From an uncultured Oscillospiraceae bacterium (GTDB lineage Bacteria > Bacillota > Clostridia > Oscillospirales > Acutalibacteraceae), in assembly GCA_900545655.1 (NCBI GenBank), contig UQZY01000040.1, positions 1 through 15,796 of the forward strand: a stretch of 15,796 nucleotides of DNA, read 5' to 3'. The notes under the pieces are model-generated. The model was not told the origin of the DNA and ran no database searches. It saw only the letters and a list, made by a program, of their open reading frames with translations. The position numbers were made by a program, and so were the translations under genes. Shown one piece after another: positions 1 through 6,484 of the stretch. Within the stretch, counting starts at the first letter, position 1; the number at the start of each line of letters is the position of its first letter.

Positions 1-498
1 TTTTATTTGCAGGTGATAATGCCTGTGGGCGGAGATGAGTCAGACCTCGGCTTTCTTCTCGGCTTCACGGCTTTGCTTGAGCTTCCGGCTATGATTTTCT
101 ATGATAAGCTTTCAAAAAAATTCGGCTCCGGCAAGCTCTTGATAGTGTCCGCTGTATTTTTTGTCATAAAAACTGCGCTCATAGCTGTTGCGCAAAACAT
201 GGCATTCATGTATTTTGCACATGTCTTTCAGCTTGCATCCTTTGCTCTTTATTCTCCGGCTATAGTAAAGTATGTAAACGAAACCATACCGGATGAGGAT
301 GCCGTAAAAGGGCAGGCGTTTGCGGCGGCGATGATAACGGTAGGAAGTATTTTTGTAAGTGTCACGGGCGGATATATCATTGACACCTTCGGTGCAAGAA
401 CGCTCATGTCCATTTCCACGGCTGTTGTCGCAATAGGCTTGTTTGCTATAGTTATTGCCGTAAAGGAACTGAAAACAGCCGATTATAAAAACAAATGA
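1..498 (+). CDS. MFS permease, C-terminal part (cut by window edge)
   Basis: The reading frame is open from the first base and ends in TGA at 496-498, so the N-terminal half lies outside the window. The visible part of about 165 residues has roughly five hydrophobic segments separated by short charged loops, as expected for the last helices of a 12-helix major facilitator superfamily transporter. The loop with Y-D-K-L-S-K-K-F-G-S-G-K resembles the conserved basic loop between MFS helices, and the motif GGYIIDTFGAR near the end resembles the loop before the last helix. The flavour (LacY/nucleoside-symporter-like MFS_1_like) is only an impression, and the substrate cannot be read. The short lysine-rich tail ends just before a strong terminator, so this is the last gene of its transcript. 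Confidence 0.75.
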   Translation, partial: FYLQVIMPVGGDESDLGFLLGFTALLELPAMIFYDKLSKKFGSGKLLIVSAVFFVIKTALIAVAQNMAFMYFAHVFQLASFALYSPAIVKYVNETIPDEDAVKGQAFAAAMITVGSIFVSVTGGYIIDTFGARTLMSISTAVVAIGLFAIVIAVKELKTADYKNK

Positions 499-503
499 AA
501 AAG

Positions 504-533
504 CGTTGAGATTAAATATCTCAACGTTTTTTT
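504..533 (+). terminator. Rho-independent terminator after the MFS gene
   Basis: A 9-bp perfect stem CGTTGAGAT / ATCTCAACG with a 5-base loop is followed by seven T residues. It starts 6 bases after the MFS stop codon. Confidence 0.85.
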
Positions 534-612
534 ACGTTTATTGCTTTGTAAAGTATTTTTGTTTTGGACTGTTTGGCTTTTCCAAATCAGTTATTTCAAT
601 TTTTCCTGCCTT

Positions 613-644
613 TGCAAATATTATGTTGGCAAAAATTCACTTTA
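613..644 (+). promoter_or_regulatory. Possible sporulation (sigma-G type) promoter of the spore protein gene
   Basis: Genes for alpha/beta spore proteins are normally transcribed by the forespore factor sigma-G (-35 like TGAATA, -10 like CATNNTA). Here TGCAAATA (613-620) and CACTTTA (638-644) lie about 17 bases apart and 69 bases before the start codon. The match is partial. No good sigma-A promoter was seen in 534-712, which otherwise holds nothing recognisable. Confidence 0.3.
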
Positions 645-712
645 ATAAAAGGATTCGTTTTTGTCCACAATATTTTTGCAGACGCCGAAAAGTTTTAAGG
701 AGTGTAAATGAA

Positions 713-904
713 ATGAAGGGCAATAAGAGTGTTGTACCCGGCGCAAGAGAAGCGCTTGACCGCTTTAAGATGGAAGCAGCATCAGACGTTGGTGTTAACT
801 TAAAGCAGGGCTACAACGGTGACCTTACTTCACAGCAGGCCGGATCTATCGGTGGACAGATGGTTAAAAAGATGATCGAGTCTTACGAAAAAGGCATGAA
901 GTAA
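713..904 (+). CDS. Alpha/beta-type small acid-soluble spore protein (SASP)
   Basis: This 63-residue protein coats and protects DNA in the dormant spore and is degraded at germination. Two family hallmarks are visible: the first conserved block around residues 13-32 (EALDRFKMEAASDVGVNL) and the second block around residues 36-57, with GDLTSQQAGSIGG and VKKMI. The length is typical. The site where the germination protease GPR cuts (usually E-I/F-A-S-E) reads E21-A-A-S-D25, a mild variant. The ATG at 713 is chosen because AAGGAG at 697-702 lies about 10 bases upstream. The frame is open further upstream, but that part (from 506) looks like non-coding sequence. The gene stands alone between two terminators. 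It is the best evidence that the organism forms endospores. Confidence 0.93.
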   Translation: MKGNKSVVPGAREALDRFKMEAASDVGVNLKQGYNGDLTSQQAGSIGGQMVKKMIESYEKGMK

Positions 905-917
905 GTTTTTCCGAAAG

Positions 918-955
918 AAAATGGCTTTCCCGGTAACACGGGAAGGCCATTTTGT
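918..955. terminator. Bidirectional terminator between the SASP gene and the importer operon
   Basis: A long hairpin (arms 918-932 and 939-953, one G-T pair, 6-base loop) is flanked by an A-run on the left and a T-run on the right. It can therefore end transcripts from both directions. It sits 13 bases after the spore protein stop and 3 bases from the stop of the minus-strand permease gene. Confidence 0.85.
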
Positions 956-957
956 CA

Positions 958-1803
958 TCATAAATTGCTGTGCTGCTTGTTTGAATTTTTTCTGAAATAA
1001 TTTCCCAGTGCGGTTATGCAAAGAAGTGTTGCCACAAGGAAAACACCCGGTATTATTATTATCCACCAGTAACCTGAGAGGAGAGCTTTTTCCGAAAGTG
1101 AAAGCATGCTTCCCCAGGAGATAATCTCAATCGGAAGTCCTATTCCCATGAAGCTCAGAGTTGATTCGGCAACTATTGCGCTTCTGACATTCATGACAAC
1201 CATAAACATGATAGATGAGAAAAAGTTCGGGACAAGGTGTTTCCTGAGTATATGGAAGAAGCCGCCGCCCATAGTCCTTGAGGCAACTACAAACTCCGAG
1301 GCTCTCAGCTTTAAAACCTCCGTCCGTACAACCTTTGCGATACTTGTCCAGCTGGTGATACCTATTACGAGTGAAATGCTGAGAACGTTTGCCGTTCCGA
1401 GGATTGCCTGAATAAGGACAACAAGAAGAAGGTTCGGTATACTCAGGAAAATCTCCGTAAATCTCATGATGAGGGTGTCAAGCCACTTTGGAGCAAGTCC
1501 CGAAAGCGAGCCGATAACCACGGCAATCACCGTTGAAATGACAGTTGAAACCGTACCGATAAACAGGGATATACGGCCTCCGTACCATATCATCGAAAAG
1601 ATGTCTCGCCCGAGCGTATCTGTGCCGAAAAGGAATTCCTTACAGGGAGCCTTGCTGTAGTTTGCAAGGTCAAGGTAGGTCGGATCCTTTGTCATTATAA
1701 GCTCCGAAAGTAGACAACCGGTAATGATAAGGAAAAGCAGTACGGTTGAGAAAAAAGGAAAGTCGTTTTTCTTCATCTGTCTGAGTTTTTCTTTTATTTT
1801 CAC
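958..1803 (-). CDS. Peptide/nickel-type ABC transporter permease, OppC/DppC family
   Basis: This 281-residue inner-membrane subunit forms half of the translocation channel of the importer. The first membrane helix is near residues 16-37, followed by the OppC-type external segment with FGTDTLGRDIFS, then about five more helices. The cytoplasmic EAA loop that docks on an ATPase is visible as A-S-R-T-M-G-G-G...H-L-V-P-N in the second half. The start is GTG at 1803. It overlaps the stop of the upstream permease gene by 4 bases (GTGA), and a very strong GGAGGTGAT lies just upstream, so the two are translationally coupled. It is the last gene of the five-gene operon. Family assignment is secure; the transported substrate is not. 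Confidence 0.92.
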   Translation of the reverse strand: MKIKEKLRQMKKNDFPFFSTVLLFLIITGCLLSELIMTKDPTYLDLANYSKAPCKEFLFGTDTLGRDIFSMIWYGGRISLFIGTVSTVISTVIAVVIGSLSGLAPKWLDTLIMRFTEIFLSIPNLLLVVLIQAILGTANVLSISLVIGITSWTSIAKVVRTEVLKLRASEFVVASRTMGGGFFHILRKHLVPNFFSSIMFMVVMNVRSAIVAESTLSFMGIGLPIEIISWGSMLSLSEKALLSGYWWIIIIPGVFLVATLLCITALGNYFRKNSNKQHSNL

Positions 1804-2807
1804 AGCGCAATCACCTCCGCATCCTCGGTGATTGCTTCGGTTTTCATGCGCGGGTCAAGGCTTTCGTTTACCGACTGGCTTATCATGTTGCAGAGAATAA
1901 CGACTGCGCCCGAAATAAGGCATATTAGCATGAGAAGATTGTAGTCATGATAACGTGCGCTTTCATAGGAAAGTGTTCCTATTCCCGGATAGGAAAAGAC
2001 AGCCTCAACGATATACGTTCCGCCCATTACATGAGGCACCGAAATAGCCATTATACTGAAATATGCCGGAAGAATGTTACGTATGCAGTGTTTTATGATG
2101 ATTTCGGATTTTGAAAGACCCTTTGATTTTGCGAGCAGTACATAGTCGGATCTTATCTCATCAAGAAGCAGATTTCTTATCATATATGCATAGTACCAAA
2201 GATGTCCCGTAACTATGACCGTAAGAGGGAGTATCATATGAAGTATTCGGTTTCCGATATCTTCCTCCATGCCGATATCGTAAGCGCCGCTGCTCGGAAG
2301 CCACCGCAGAGTAACGGAAAACACAAGAATCAGCAGCAGCGAAAACCAGAATTCAGGGATGCAGCTTGAAATCGTGCCTACCTTGCATATCAGCTTATCA
2401 AGCCATTTGTCCTCGTGCCATGCACACAGGATTCCGAGGAGAAGTGCAAGCGCGAAAAGAATAACAAATCCGATTCCTCCGAGGGTCAATGTATTTTGAA
2501 GTCTGCTTGCAATTACATCTGAAACAGGCTGCTTGTACTTGTATGAAATTCCGAAATCCCCTGTAAGTGCGAGTTTGAGCCAGCGCGTATACTGCACAGG
2601 GATTGAGTCGTTAAGCCCCAGCTTTTCCATGGCGAATTCACGCTCTTCCACGCTCATTTTTTCCGTGCGGTCACCGTAGTAGGAGATGAGCGGGTCTCCC
2701 GGCGCAAGTCTTGAAATGACAAAGACCGCAAGGGAAAGAATAAAGAGACTTACCGCGACGATAAGGATTTGTTTGAGGATTTTAAGTAACTTATTCATGA
2801 CTTTCAT
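1800..2807 (-). CDS. Peptide/nickel-type ABC transporter permease, OppB/DppB family
   Basis: At 335 residues this is the usual length for the OppB/DppB/NikB permease. It has an N-terminal helix (about residues 10-30), then the family motif S-R-L-A-P-G-D-P (32-39) and about five further helices. The EAA loop is recognisable as A-K-S-K-G-L-S-K-S-E-I-I-I-K-H. It pairs with the OppC-like protein as a heterodimeric channel. The ATG at 2807 is preferred over the ATG three codons later because a TGAGGTGA ribosome site lies about 9 bases before it. The gene overlaps the end of the upstream ATPase gene by 17 bases and the next gene by 4, a tightly coupled operon. Confidence 0.93.
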   Translation of the reverse strand: MKVMNKLLKILKQILIVAVSLFILSLAVFVISRLAPGDPLISYYGDRTEKMSVEEREFAMEKLGLNDSIPVQYTRWLKLALTGDFGISYKYKQPVSDVIASRLQNTLTLGGIGFVILFALALLLGILCAWHEDKWLDKLICKVGTISSCIPEFWFSLLLILVFSVTLRWLPSSGAYDIGMEEDIGNRILHMILPLTVIVTGHLWYYAYMIRNLLLDEIRSDYVLLAKSKGLSKSEIIIKHCIRNILPAYFSIMAISVPHVMGGTYIVEAVFSYPGIGTLSYESARYHDYNLLMLICLISGAVVILCNMISQSVNESLDPRMKTEAITEDAEVIAL

Positions 2808-3633
2808 GGCTGTTCACCTCAAATTCGGGTAGTTCGTGCCTTGCGCGCTTCGGACAGGGGTATGGTATTGCATTGATAAGCTCTTTTGTGTACTCGTGCT
2901 GAGGATTGTTGAAGATTTCATCTACCGTTCCGACCTCAACAAGCCTTCCGTTTTTCATAACTCCGACCCTGTCACACAGGTATTCAACCATAGTAAGGTC
3001 ATGTGCGATGAATATAAAGGTAAACCCGTGCTCTTCCTGAAGATGCTTGAAAAGATTTATTATCTGTGCTCCGATAGATACGTCAAGCGAGGCTATGGGC
3101 TCGTCCGCAACAAGCAGCTTCGGTTCCATGGAGAGGGCGCGTGCGATAGCGACTCTCTGCCTTTGACCGCCTGAAAGCTCCGGCGGATATCTGTCAAGAA
3201 AACCCTCGTCAAGACCGACATACGACATCTGGAATTTTGCTTCCTCATACGCATTTTTGCGGGGCGTTTTTATATGATTTATCTTAAGCGGCTCCGCGAT
3301 TATGTCGGAAACCTTCATTCGTCCGTTCAGGGAAGAGGATGAATCCTGAAAGATAATCTGTCTTTCACACTGCAGTCTTTTTTTGTTTTCCCTGAATTGC
3401 TTTTTATCGCATATGTTTATGCCGTCATAGAGTATCTCACCGTCTGTAGGTGTACAGATATTCATTATACACCTTGCAACGGTGGATTTTCCGGAGCCGG
3501 ATTCACCTATGAGGCCGAAGATTTCACCTTTGTTTACAAAAAAGGATACATCGTCAATTGCCTTTATTCTCGTTTTTTTCGAGAGGGGGAAGGAGTGCGA
3601 GAGGTGGTTTACTTCAAGGATTTTTTCGCTCAT
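2791..3633 (-). CDS. ABC transporter ATPase, OppF/DppF-like
   Basis: This 280-residue cytoplasmic ATPase energises the importer. It shows Walker A GESGSGKST (43-51), a Q-loop at IIFQD, signature LSGGQRQR (153-160), Walker B LLVADEP (173-179), a D-loop SLD and the switch histidine H211. The start of the oligopeptide-transporter C-terminal extension is recognisable (N-N-P-Q-H-E-Y-T-K-E-L, about 242-252), but the tail after it is short. Most OppF/DppF proteins are 300-330 residues, so this one is compact. The ATG at 3633 has CGGAGGT 9 bases upstream and overlaps the preceding gene's stop (ATGA), which supports coupling. Confidence 0.93.
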   Translation of the reverse strand: MSEKILEVNHLSHSFPLSKKTRIKAIDDVSFFVNKGEIFGLIGESGSGKSTVARCIMNICTPTDGEILYDGINICDKKQFRENKKRLQCERQIIFQDSSSSLNGRMKVSDIIAEPLKINHIKTPRKNAYEEAKFQMSYVGLDEGFLDRYPPELSGGQRQRVAIARALSMEPKLLVADEPIASLDVSIGAQIINLFKHLQEEHGFTFIFIAHDLTMVEYLCDRVGVMKNGRLVEVGTVDEIFNNPQHEYTKELINAIPYPCPKRARHELPEFEVNSHESHE

Positions 3634-4649
3634 CTCTTCTTACCTCCGAATTTCGGGACTTCTACCTTTGGTGCGCCGTCCTCGAGCAGCCATGTTGCGG
3701 CATAGTGTGTATCAGTTACTTTGAACATGGGAGGCTCTTCTGAAAAATCCTTCGGCAATGCAAACTCATTTCTCGGCGCAAACGCATCACCCTTTGGAAT
3801 TTCCGTGAGAGTGGGTGGCATACCGGGAATGGTATACAGTGCTTCATCACTGTTTGAAAAGGCGGGTAAGGCTCTCATAAGCCCCCATGTGTAGGGGTGA
3901 CGCGGGTCATAGTAAATCTCCTCGGAGGTTCCGATTTCGATTATTTTTCCGGCATACATCACGGCGACTCTGTCGGCAACCTTTGCGACTACACCGAGGT
4001 CGTGTGAAACAAGGACGATGGCGATATGAAGCTTTTCCTGAACCTCAAGCAACAGGTCAAGAATCTGTGCTTCTATCGTTACGTCAAGGGCTGTGGTCGG
4101 TTCATCTGCAAAGATTATTTTCGGTTCGCCGGCAAGTGCGATGGCTATAACAACGCGTTGTCTCATTCCTCCTGAAAAGTTGTGGGGATAGAGGTTGTAA
4201 CGTTCTTCTGCCCTGTCAATTCCGACAGCCTCCATGAGCTCGACAGCTCGTTTTTTTACGTCTTTTTTGCTCATTCCACGATGAGATTTGCGCACTGCCT
4301 CGGCAATTTGCTCACCGATTTTTATTGTGGGATTCAGTGATGTCATGGGATCTTGAAAAACCATTGAGAACTCACTGCCGCGCATCCTTCTTATTTCACG
4401 CTCCGACAGGTGAGTTATATCTTTCCCGTCAAGAATCACACGGCCGGATACTATTTCCGCATTGTCGGCAAGAAGTCTTGTAATTGCCTTACACAACGCG
4501 GTTTTTCCGCATCCCGATTCACCGACGATTGCAAGTATCTCTCCGGATTTCAGCGTAAACGAAACATCCCGCACGGCATATACCTTGCCGTGCGGTGTCT
4601 TATAATTAACTGTTAAGTTTTCGACTTCAAATATGTTATTGTCAGTCAC
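3630..4649 (-). CDS. ABC transporter ATPase, OppD/DppD-like, lacking the iron-sulfur cysteines
   Basis: This 339-residue ATPase is the partner of the OppF-like subunit. Motifs: Walker A GESGCGKT (43-50), Q-loop at VFQD (97-100), signature NFSGGMRQR (157-165), Walker B IIFADEP (178-184), H-loop H216, and the oligopeptide C-terminal block starting at HPYTWGLMRALP (251-262). DppD/OppD proteins commonly carry a four-cysteine C-terminal motif (GC-F-PRC...C...CW) that binds a 4Fe-4S cluster in characterised examples. Here the aligned positions read D288, N294, D301 and T319, so every cysteine is gone while the surrounding frame (APR, PPMF, TW) is kept. The start is GTG at 4649, 14 bases after the binding-protein stop, with only a weak ribosome site, so expression probably relies on coupling. 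Confidence 0.93.
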   Translation of the reverse strand: MTDNNIFEVENLTVNYKTPHGKVYAVRDVSFTLKSGEILAIVGESGCGKTALCKAITRLLADNAEIVSGRVILDGKDITHLSEREIRRMRGSEFSMVFQDPMTSLNPTIKIGEQIAEAVRKSHRGMSKKDVKKRAVELMEAVGIDRAEERYNLYPHNFSGGMRQRVVIAIALAGEPKIIFADEPTTALDVTIEAQILDLLLEVQEKLHIAIVLVSHDLGVVAKVADRVAVMYAGKIIEIGTSEEIYYDPRHPYTWGLMRALPAFSNSDEALYTIPGMPPTLTEIPKGDAFAPRNEFALPKDFSEEPPMFKVTDTHYAATWLLEDGAPKVEVPKFGGKKR

Positions 4650-4663
4650 TTAAAACCCAACTC

Positions 4664-6223
4664 TCATTCGATGGTCCAGTCACAGATGTTGTAGAAAATA
4701 CCGACTCCGTGATGTCCCATTATTGTGTCCGGAGTGATTCCTTTGATGCTTGACTTTGCAACGTAGTTTGCGTCGATATAGCAAATGAATGTATATGCCG
4801 GATCCTTTGCAAGCTCAACCTGGAAATTATCGTATGCTTCTTTTCTCTTAGCCGGGTCGGATGTGCTGCGTGCTTCGGTGAGATACTTGTCAACGAGCTT
4901 GTTTGAGTAGGCCGAATAGTTTGCGTCATTGCCTGTACCGAATACCTTGTAGGTGTGATCGTCGGCGTCAAACGGGCTTCCCCAGCCTATGAGATAAGCC
5001 ATCTGTCCTGCCCAGTCAACCTTTGCAGGTATGTCAACCTTTACGTCAATACCGATTTCTTTTAACTGCTGTGCAGCGATCTGAGCGATATCTATTCTTA
5101 TCTGATCTCCGGCTCCGACACTTAACGTAAAGCCGAGCTTTTCACCGTTTCTGTAATAGAATCCGTCATCCTTCTTTACGCATCCTGCGTCCTTAAGGAC
5201 TTTTTCTGCCTTTTCCGGGCTGTAGTCGTATTTTTCAACGTTCGGATTGTTGTAGATGTTTCTCTGGAGAGGACCGTATGCCTTCATTCCCTGACCGAGA
5301 AGAACGGTCTTTATGATGGCGTCTCTGTCTATTCCGTAGCAGATTGCCGGGATGATGTCTCTGTTTGTCTTCCAATAGTCATTCTGGAAGTTGAACAGGA
5401 TTCCTCTGTAGTCGGAGGTCTTCATGTCATAGCAGGTATAGTCTTTGTTATCCTTGAAATCCTGTGCATCCTTCGGTGTGAGAATTGCAAGGTCGAGCTC
5501 GCCTGATTTGAGCTGAAGTGCCTTTGCGTTGTCATCGGTCACAATCTTGAAGATAACTTTTTCTATAGCAGGCTTCTTTCCGAAATAGTCGTCATTTCTT
5601 ACGAGCGTTATAGCCTGACCTTCATCCCATTTCTCAATTTTGTATGGACCTGTGCCTATCGGTTTTTTGAAGAAATCCGACTCCTGCATATCTTCACCCT
5701 TGAGGCAATGCTCCGGAAGAATAGCCATAGTCATGTAGTCAAGGAAAGCAACGTTGAGGACGCTGAGCTTAAAGGAAACAGTATTCTTGTCGATTACTTT
5801 TATTTCTTCGATTTCATCAAAGTTCGGTGCATTTTCGGAACCGTTTTCAGGATTCTTTATTGCCTCTATGGTGAACTTTACATCCTCCGCCGTGAATGGC
5901 TTACCGTCATGCCACTTCACTCCGTCGCGAAGGTGGAAGGTGTATGTGTATGTTGCTTCGTCATATTCCCACTTTTCAGCGAGACCCGGAACAACTTCAT
6001 TTTTCTCATTGTGTGCGGTAAGTCCATTGAAGATGAGTATGTTTATCTCACCGTGCTCATCCATTGCCGGATTGATTCTTGTGTAGTCGCCGCTGCCGTA
6101 TACGAGCGTTGACTTTGTCTTATTTTTGCTGTTGTCCTTGTTGTCTGCTTTTTTGCAGGCGGCGAGTGAAAGAATCATAACAACCGCGAGCAAAAGACTA
6201 AATATTCTCTTGAAACTGTTCAT
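4664..6223 (-). CDS. Lipoprotein substrate-binding protein of peptide/nickel ABC importer (SBP_bac_5)
   Basis: This 519-residue extracellular protein captures the ligand and delivers it to the permeases. The N-terminus is a clear lipoprotein signal: K-R at 5-6, a hydrophobic core, and the lipobox L-A-A-C with the lipidated cysteine at position 23, followed by a charged linker. SBP_bac_5 hallmarks follow: PGLAEKWEY, the block ending LRDGVKWHDGKPFTAEDV, then IGTGPYK and a mid-protein NYWG-like D-D-Y-F-G-K-K-P. The segment W-G-S-P-F-D-A-D-D-H recalls NikA/DppA-type proteins, but the ligand (peptide, nickel or metal chelate) cannot be decided. AAGGGAG lies 7 bases before the ATG. It is the first gene of the operon, separated by 14 bases from the ATPase gene. 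Confidence 0.92.
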   Translation of the reverse strand: MNSFKRIFSLLLAVVMILSLAACKKADNKDNSKNKTKSTLVYGSGDYTRINPAMDEHGEINILIFNGLTAHNEKNEVVPGLAEKWEYDEATYTYTFHLRDGVKWHDGKPFTAEDVKFTIEAIKNPENGSENAPNFDEIEEIKVIDKNTVSFKLSVLNVAFLDYMTMAILPEHCLKGEDMQESDFFKKPIGTGPYKIEKWDEGQAITLVRNDDYFGKKPAIEKVIFKIVTDDNAKALQLKSGELDLAILTPKDAQDFKDNKDYTCYDMKTSDYRGILFNFQNDYWKTNRDIIPAICYGIDRDAIIKTVLLGQGMKAYGPLQRNIYNNPNVEKYDYSPEKAEKVLKDAGCVKKDDGFYYRNGEKLGFTLSVGAGDQIRIDIAQIAAQQLKEIGIDVKVDIPAKVDWAGQMAYLIGWGSPFDADDHTYKVFGTGNDANYSAYSNKLVDKYLTEARSTSDPAKRKEAYDNFQVELAKDPAYTFICYIDANYVAKSSIKGITPDTIMGHHGVGIFYNICDWTIE

Positions 6224-6285
6224 CTTTTTCTCCCTTAATATTTTTTAGCAATGATTTATCAACCTACCGAAAAATTTACCGATCG

Positions 6286-6324
6286 TTTCCGATTTTCGGC
6301 AGTTCGGAAACAACTTGTCGACAA
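6286..6324 (-). promoter_or_regulatory. Palindrome and hairpin in the importer leader
   Basis: A perfect 10-bp palindrome TTGTCGACAA (6315-6324) lies at the predicted transcription start. Just inside the leader is an inverted repeat TTTCCGA / TCGGAAA (6286-6292 and 6304-6310) with an 11-base loop. The first could be a repressor operator and the second an RNA hairpin; neither matches a regulatory element I recognise. Confidence 0.35.
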
Positions 6325-6329
6325 TTCGT

Positions 6330-6358
6330 ATTATAGCAAGCGGATAAAATCTTTTTAA
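6330..6358 (-). promoter_or_regulatory. Sigma-A promoter of the importer operon
   Basis: On the minus strand the -10 is a perfect TATAAT (6335-6330) and the -35 is TTAAAA (6358-6353), with a 17-base spacer. Transcription would start near 6323, giving an untranslated leader of about 100 bases before the lipoprotein ATG at 6223. Confidence 0.65.
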
Positions 6359-6415
6359 GCCCCCACGGGGGTTAAAAAATAAAAATCCCACTGTAGATTT
6401 TATATTCTTTATCTT

Positions 6416-6434
6416 TGTGTTATAATGTTACACA
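6416..6434 (+). promoter_or_regulatory. Extended -10 promoter with overlapping palindrome, for the helicase/DUF6273 gene
   Basis: TGTTATAAT at 6418-6426 is a perfect extended -10 (TGn plus TATAAT); no good -35 is seen, as usual for this type. TGTGT (6416-6420) and ACACA (6430-6434) form a palindrome around it, a possible operator. The promoter includes the ATG at 6425, so that codon cannot be the translation start of the transcript it makes. Confidence 0.55.
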
Positions 6435-6484
6435 AAAGGTTTGAAAATCCCAATTATAAAATTAAAGTTGGTGATGAAGTGTAT

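Noticed and set aside
7..9. TTG as the true start of the MFS gene
   Set aside because: The frame is open to the window edge and the protein begins in the middle of an MFS fold, so the gene is simply cut.
506..712. N-terminal extension of the spore protein frame
   Set aside because: The frame is open, but the translation is Phe/Cys-rich and unlike the family; the SASP N-terminus and a good ribosome site fit ATG 713. The extension also starts inside the MFS terminator.
4664..6223. Assignment of the importer as a nickel (Nik) system
   Set aside because: A NikA-like W-G-x-P stretch is visible, but no ligand residues could be confirmed and peptide-binding members share the motif; substrate left open.
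6224..6323. Riboswitch or T-box in the importer leader
   Set aside because: Only a short hairpin and palindrome are seen; no conserved riboswitch or T-box core was recognised.
6425..6484. ATG 6425 as start of the helicase fusion
   Set aside because: The codon is part of a perfect extended -10 box, so the transcript would begin after it.
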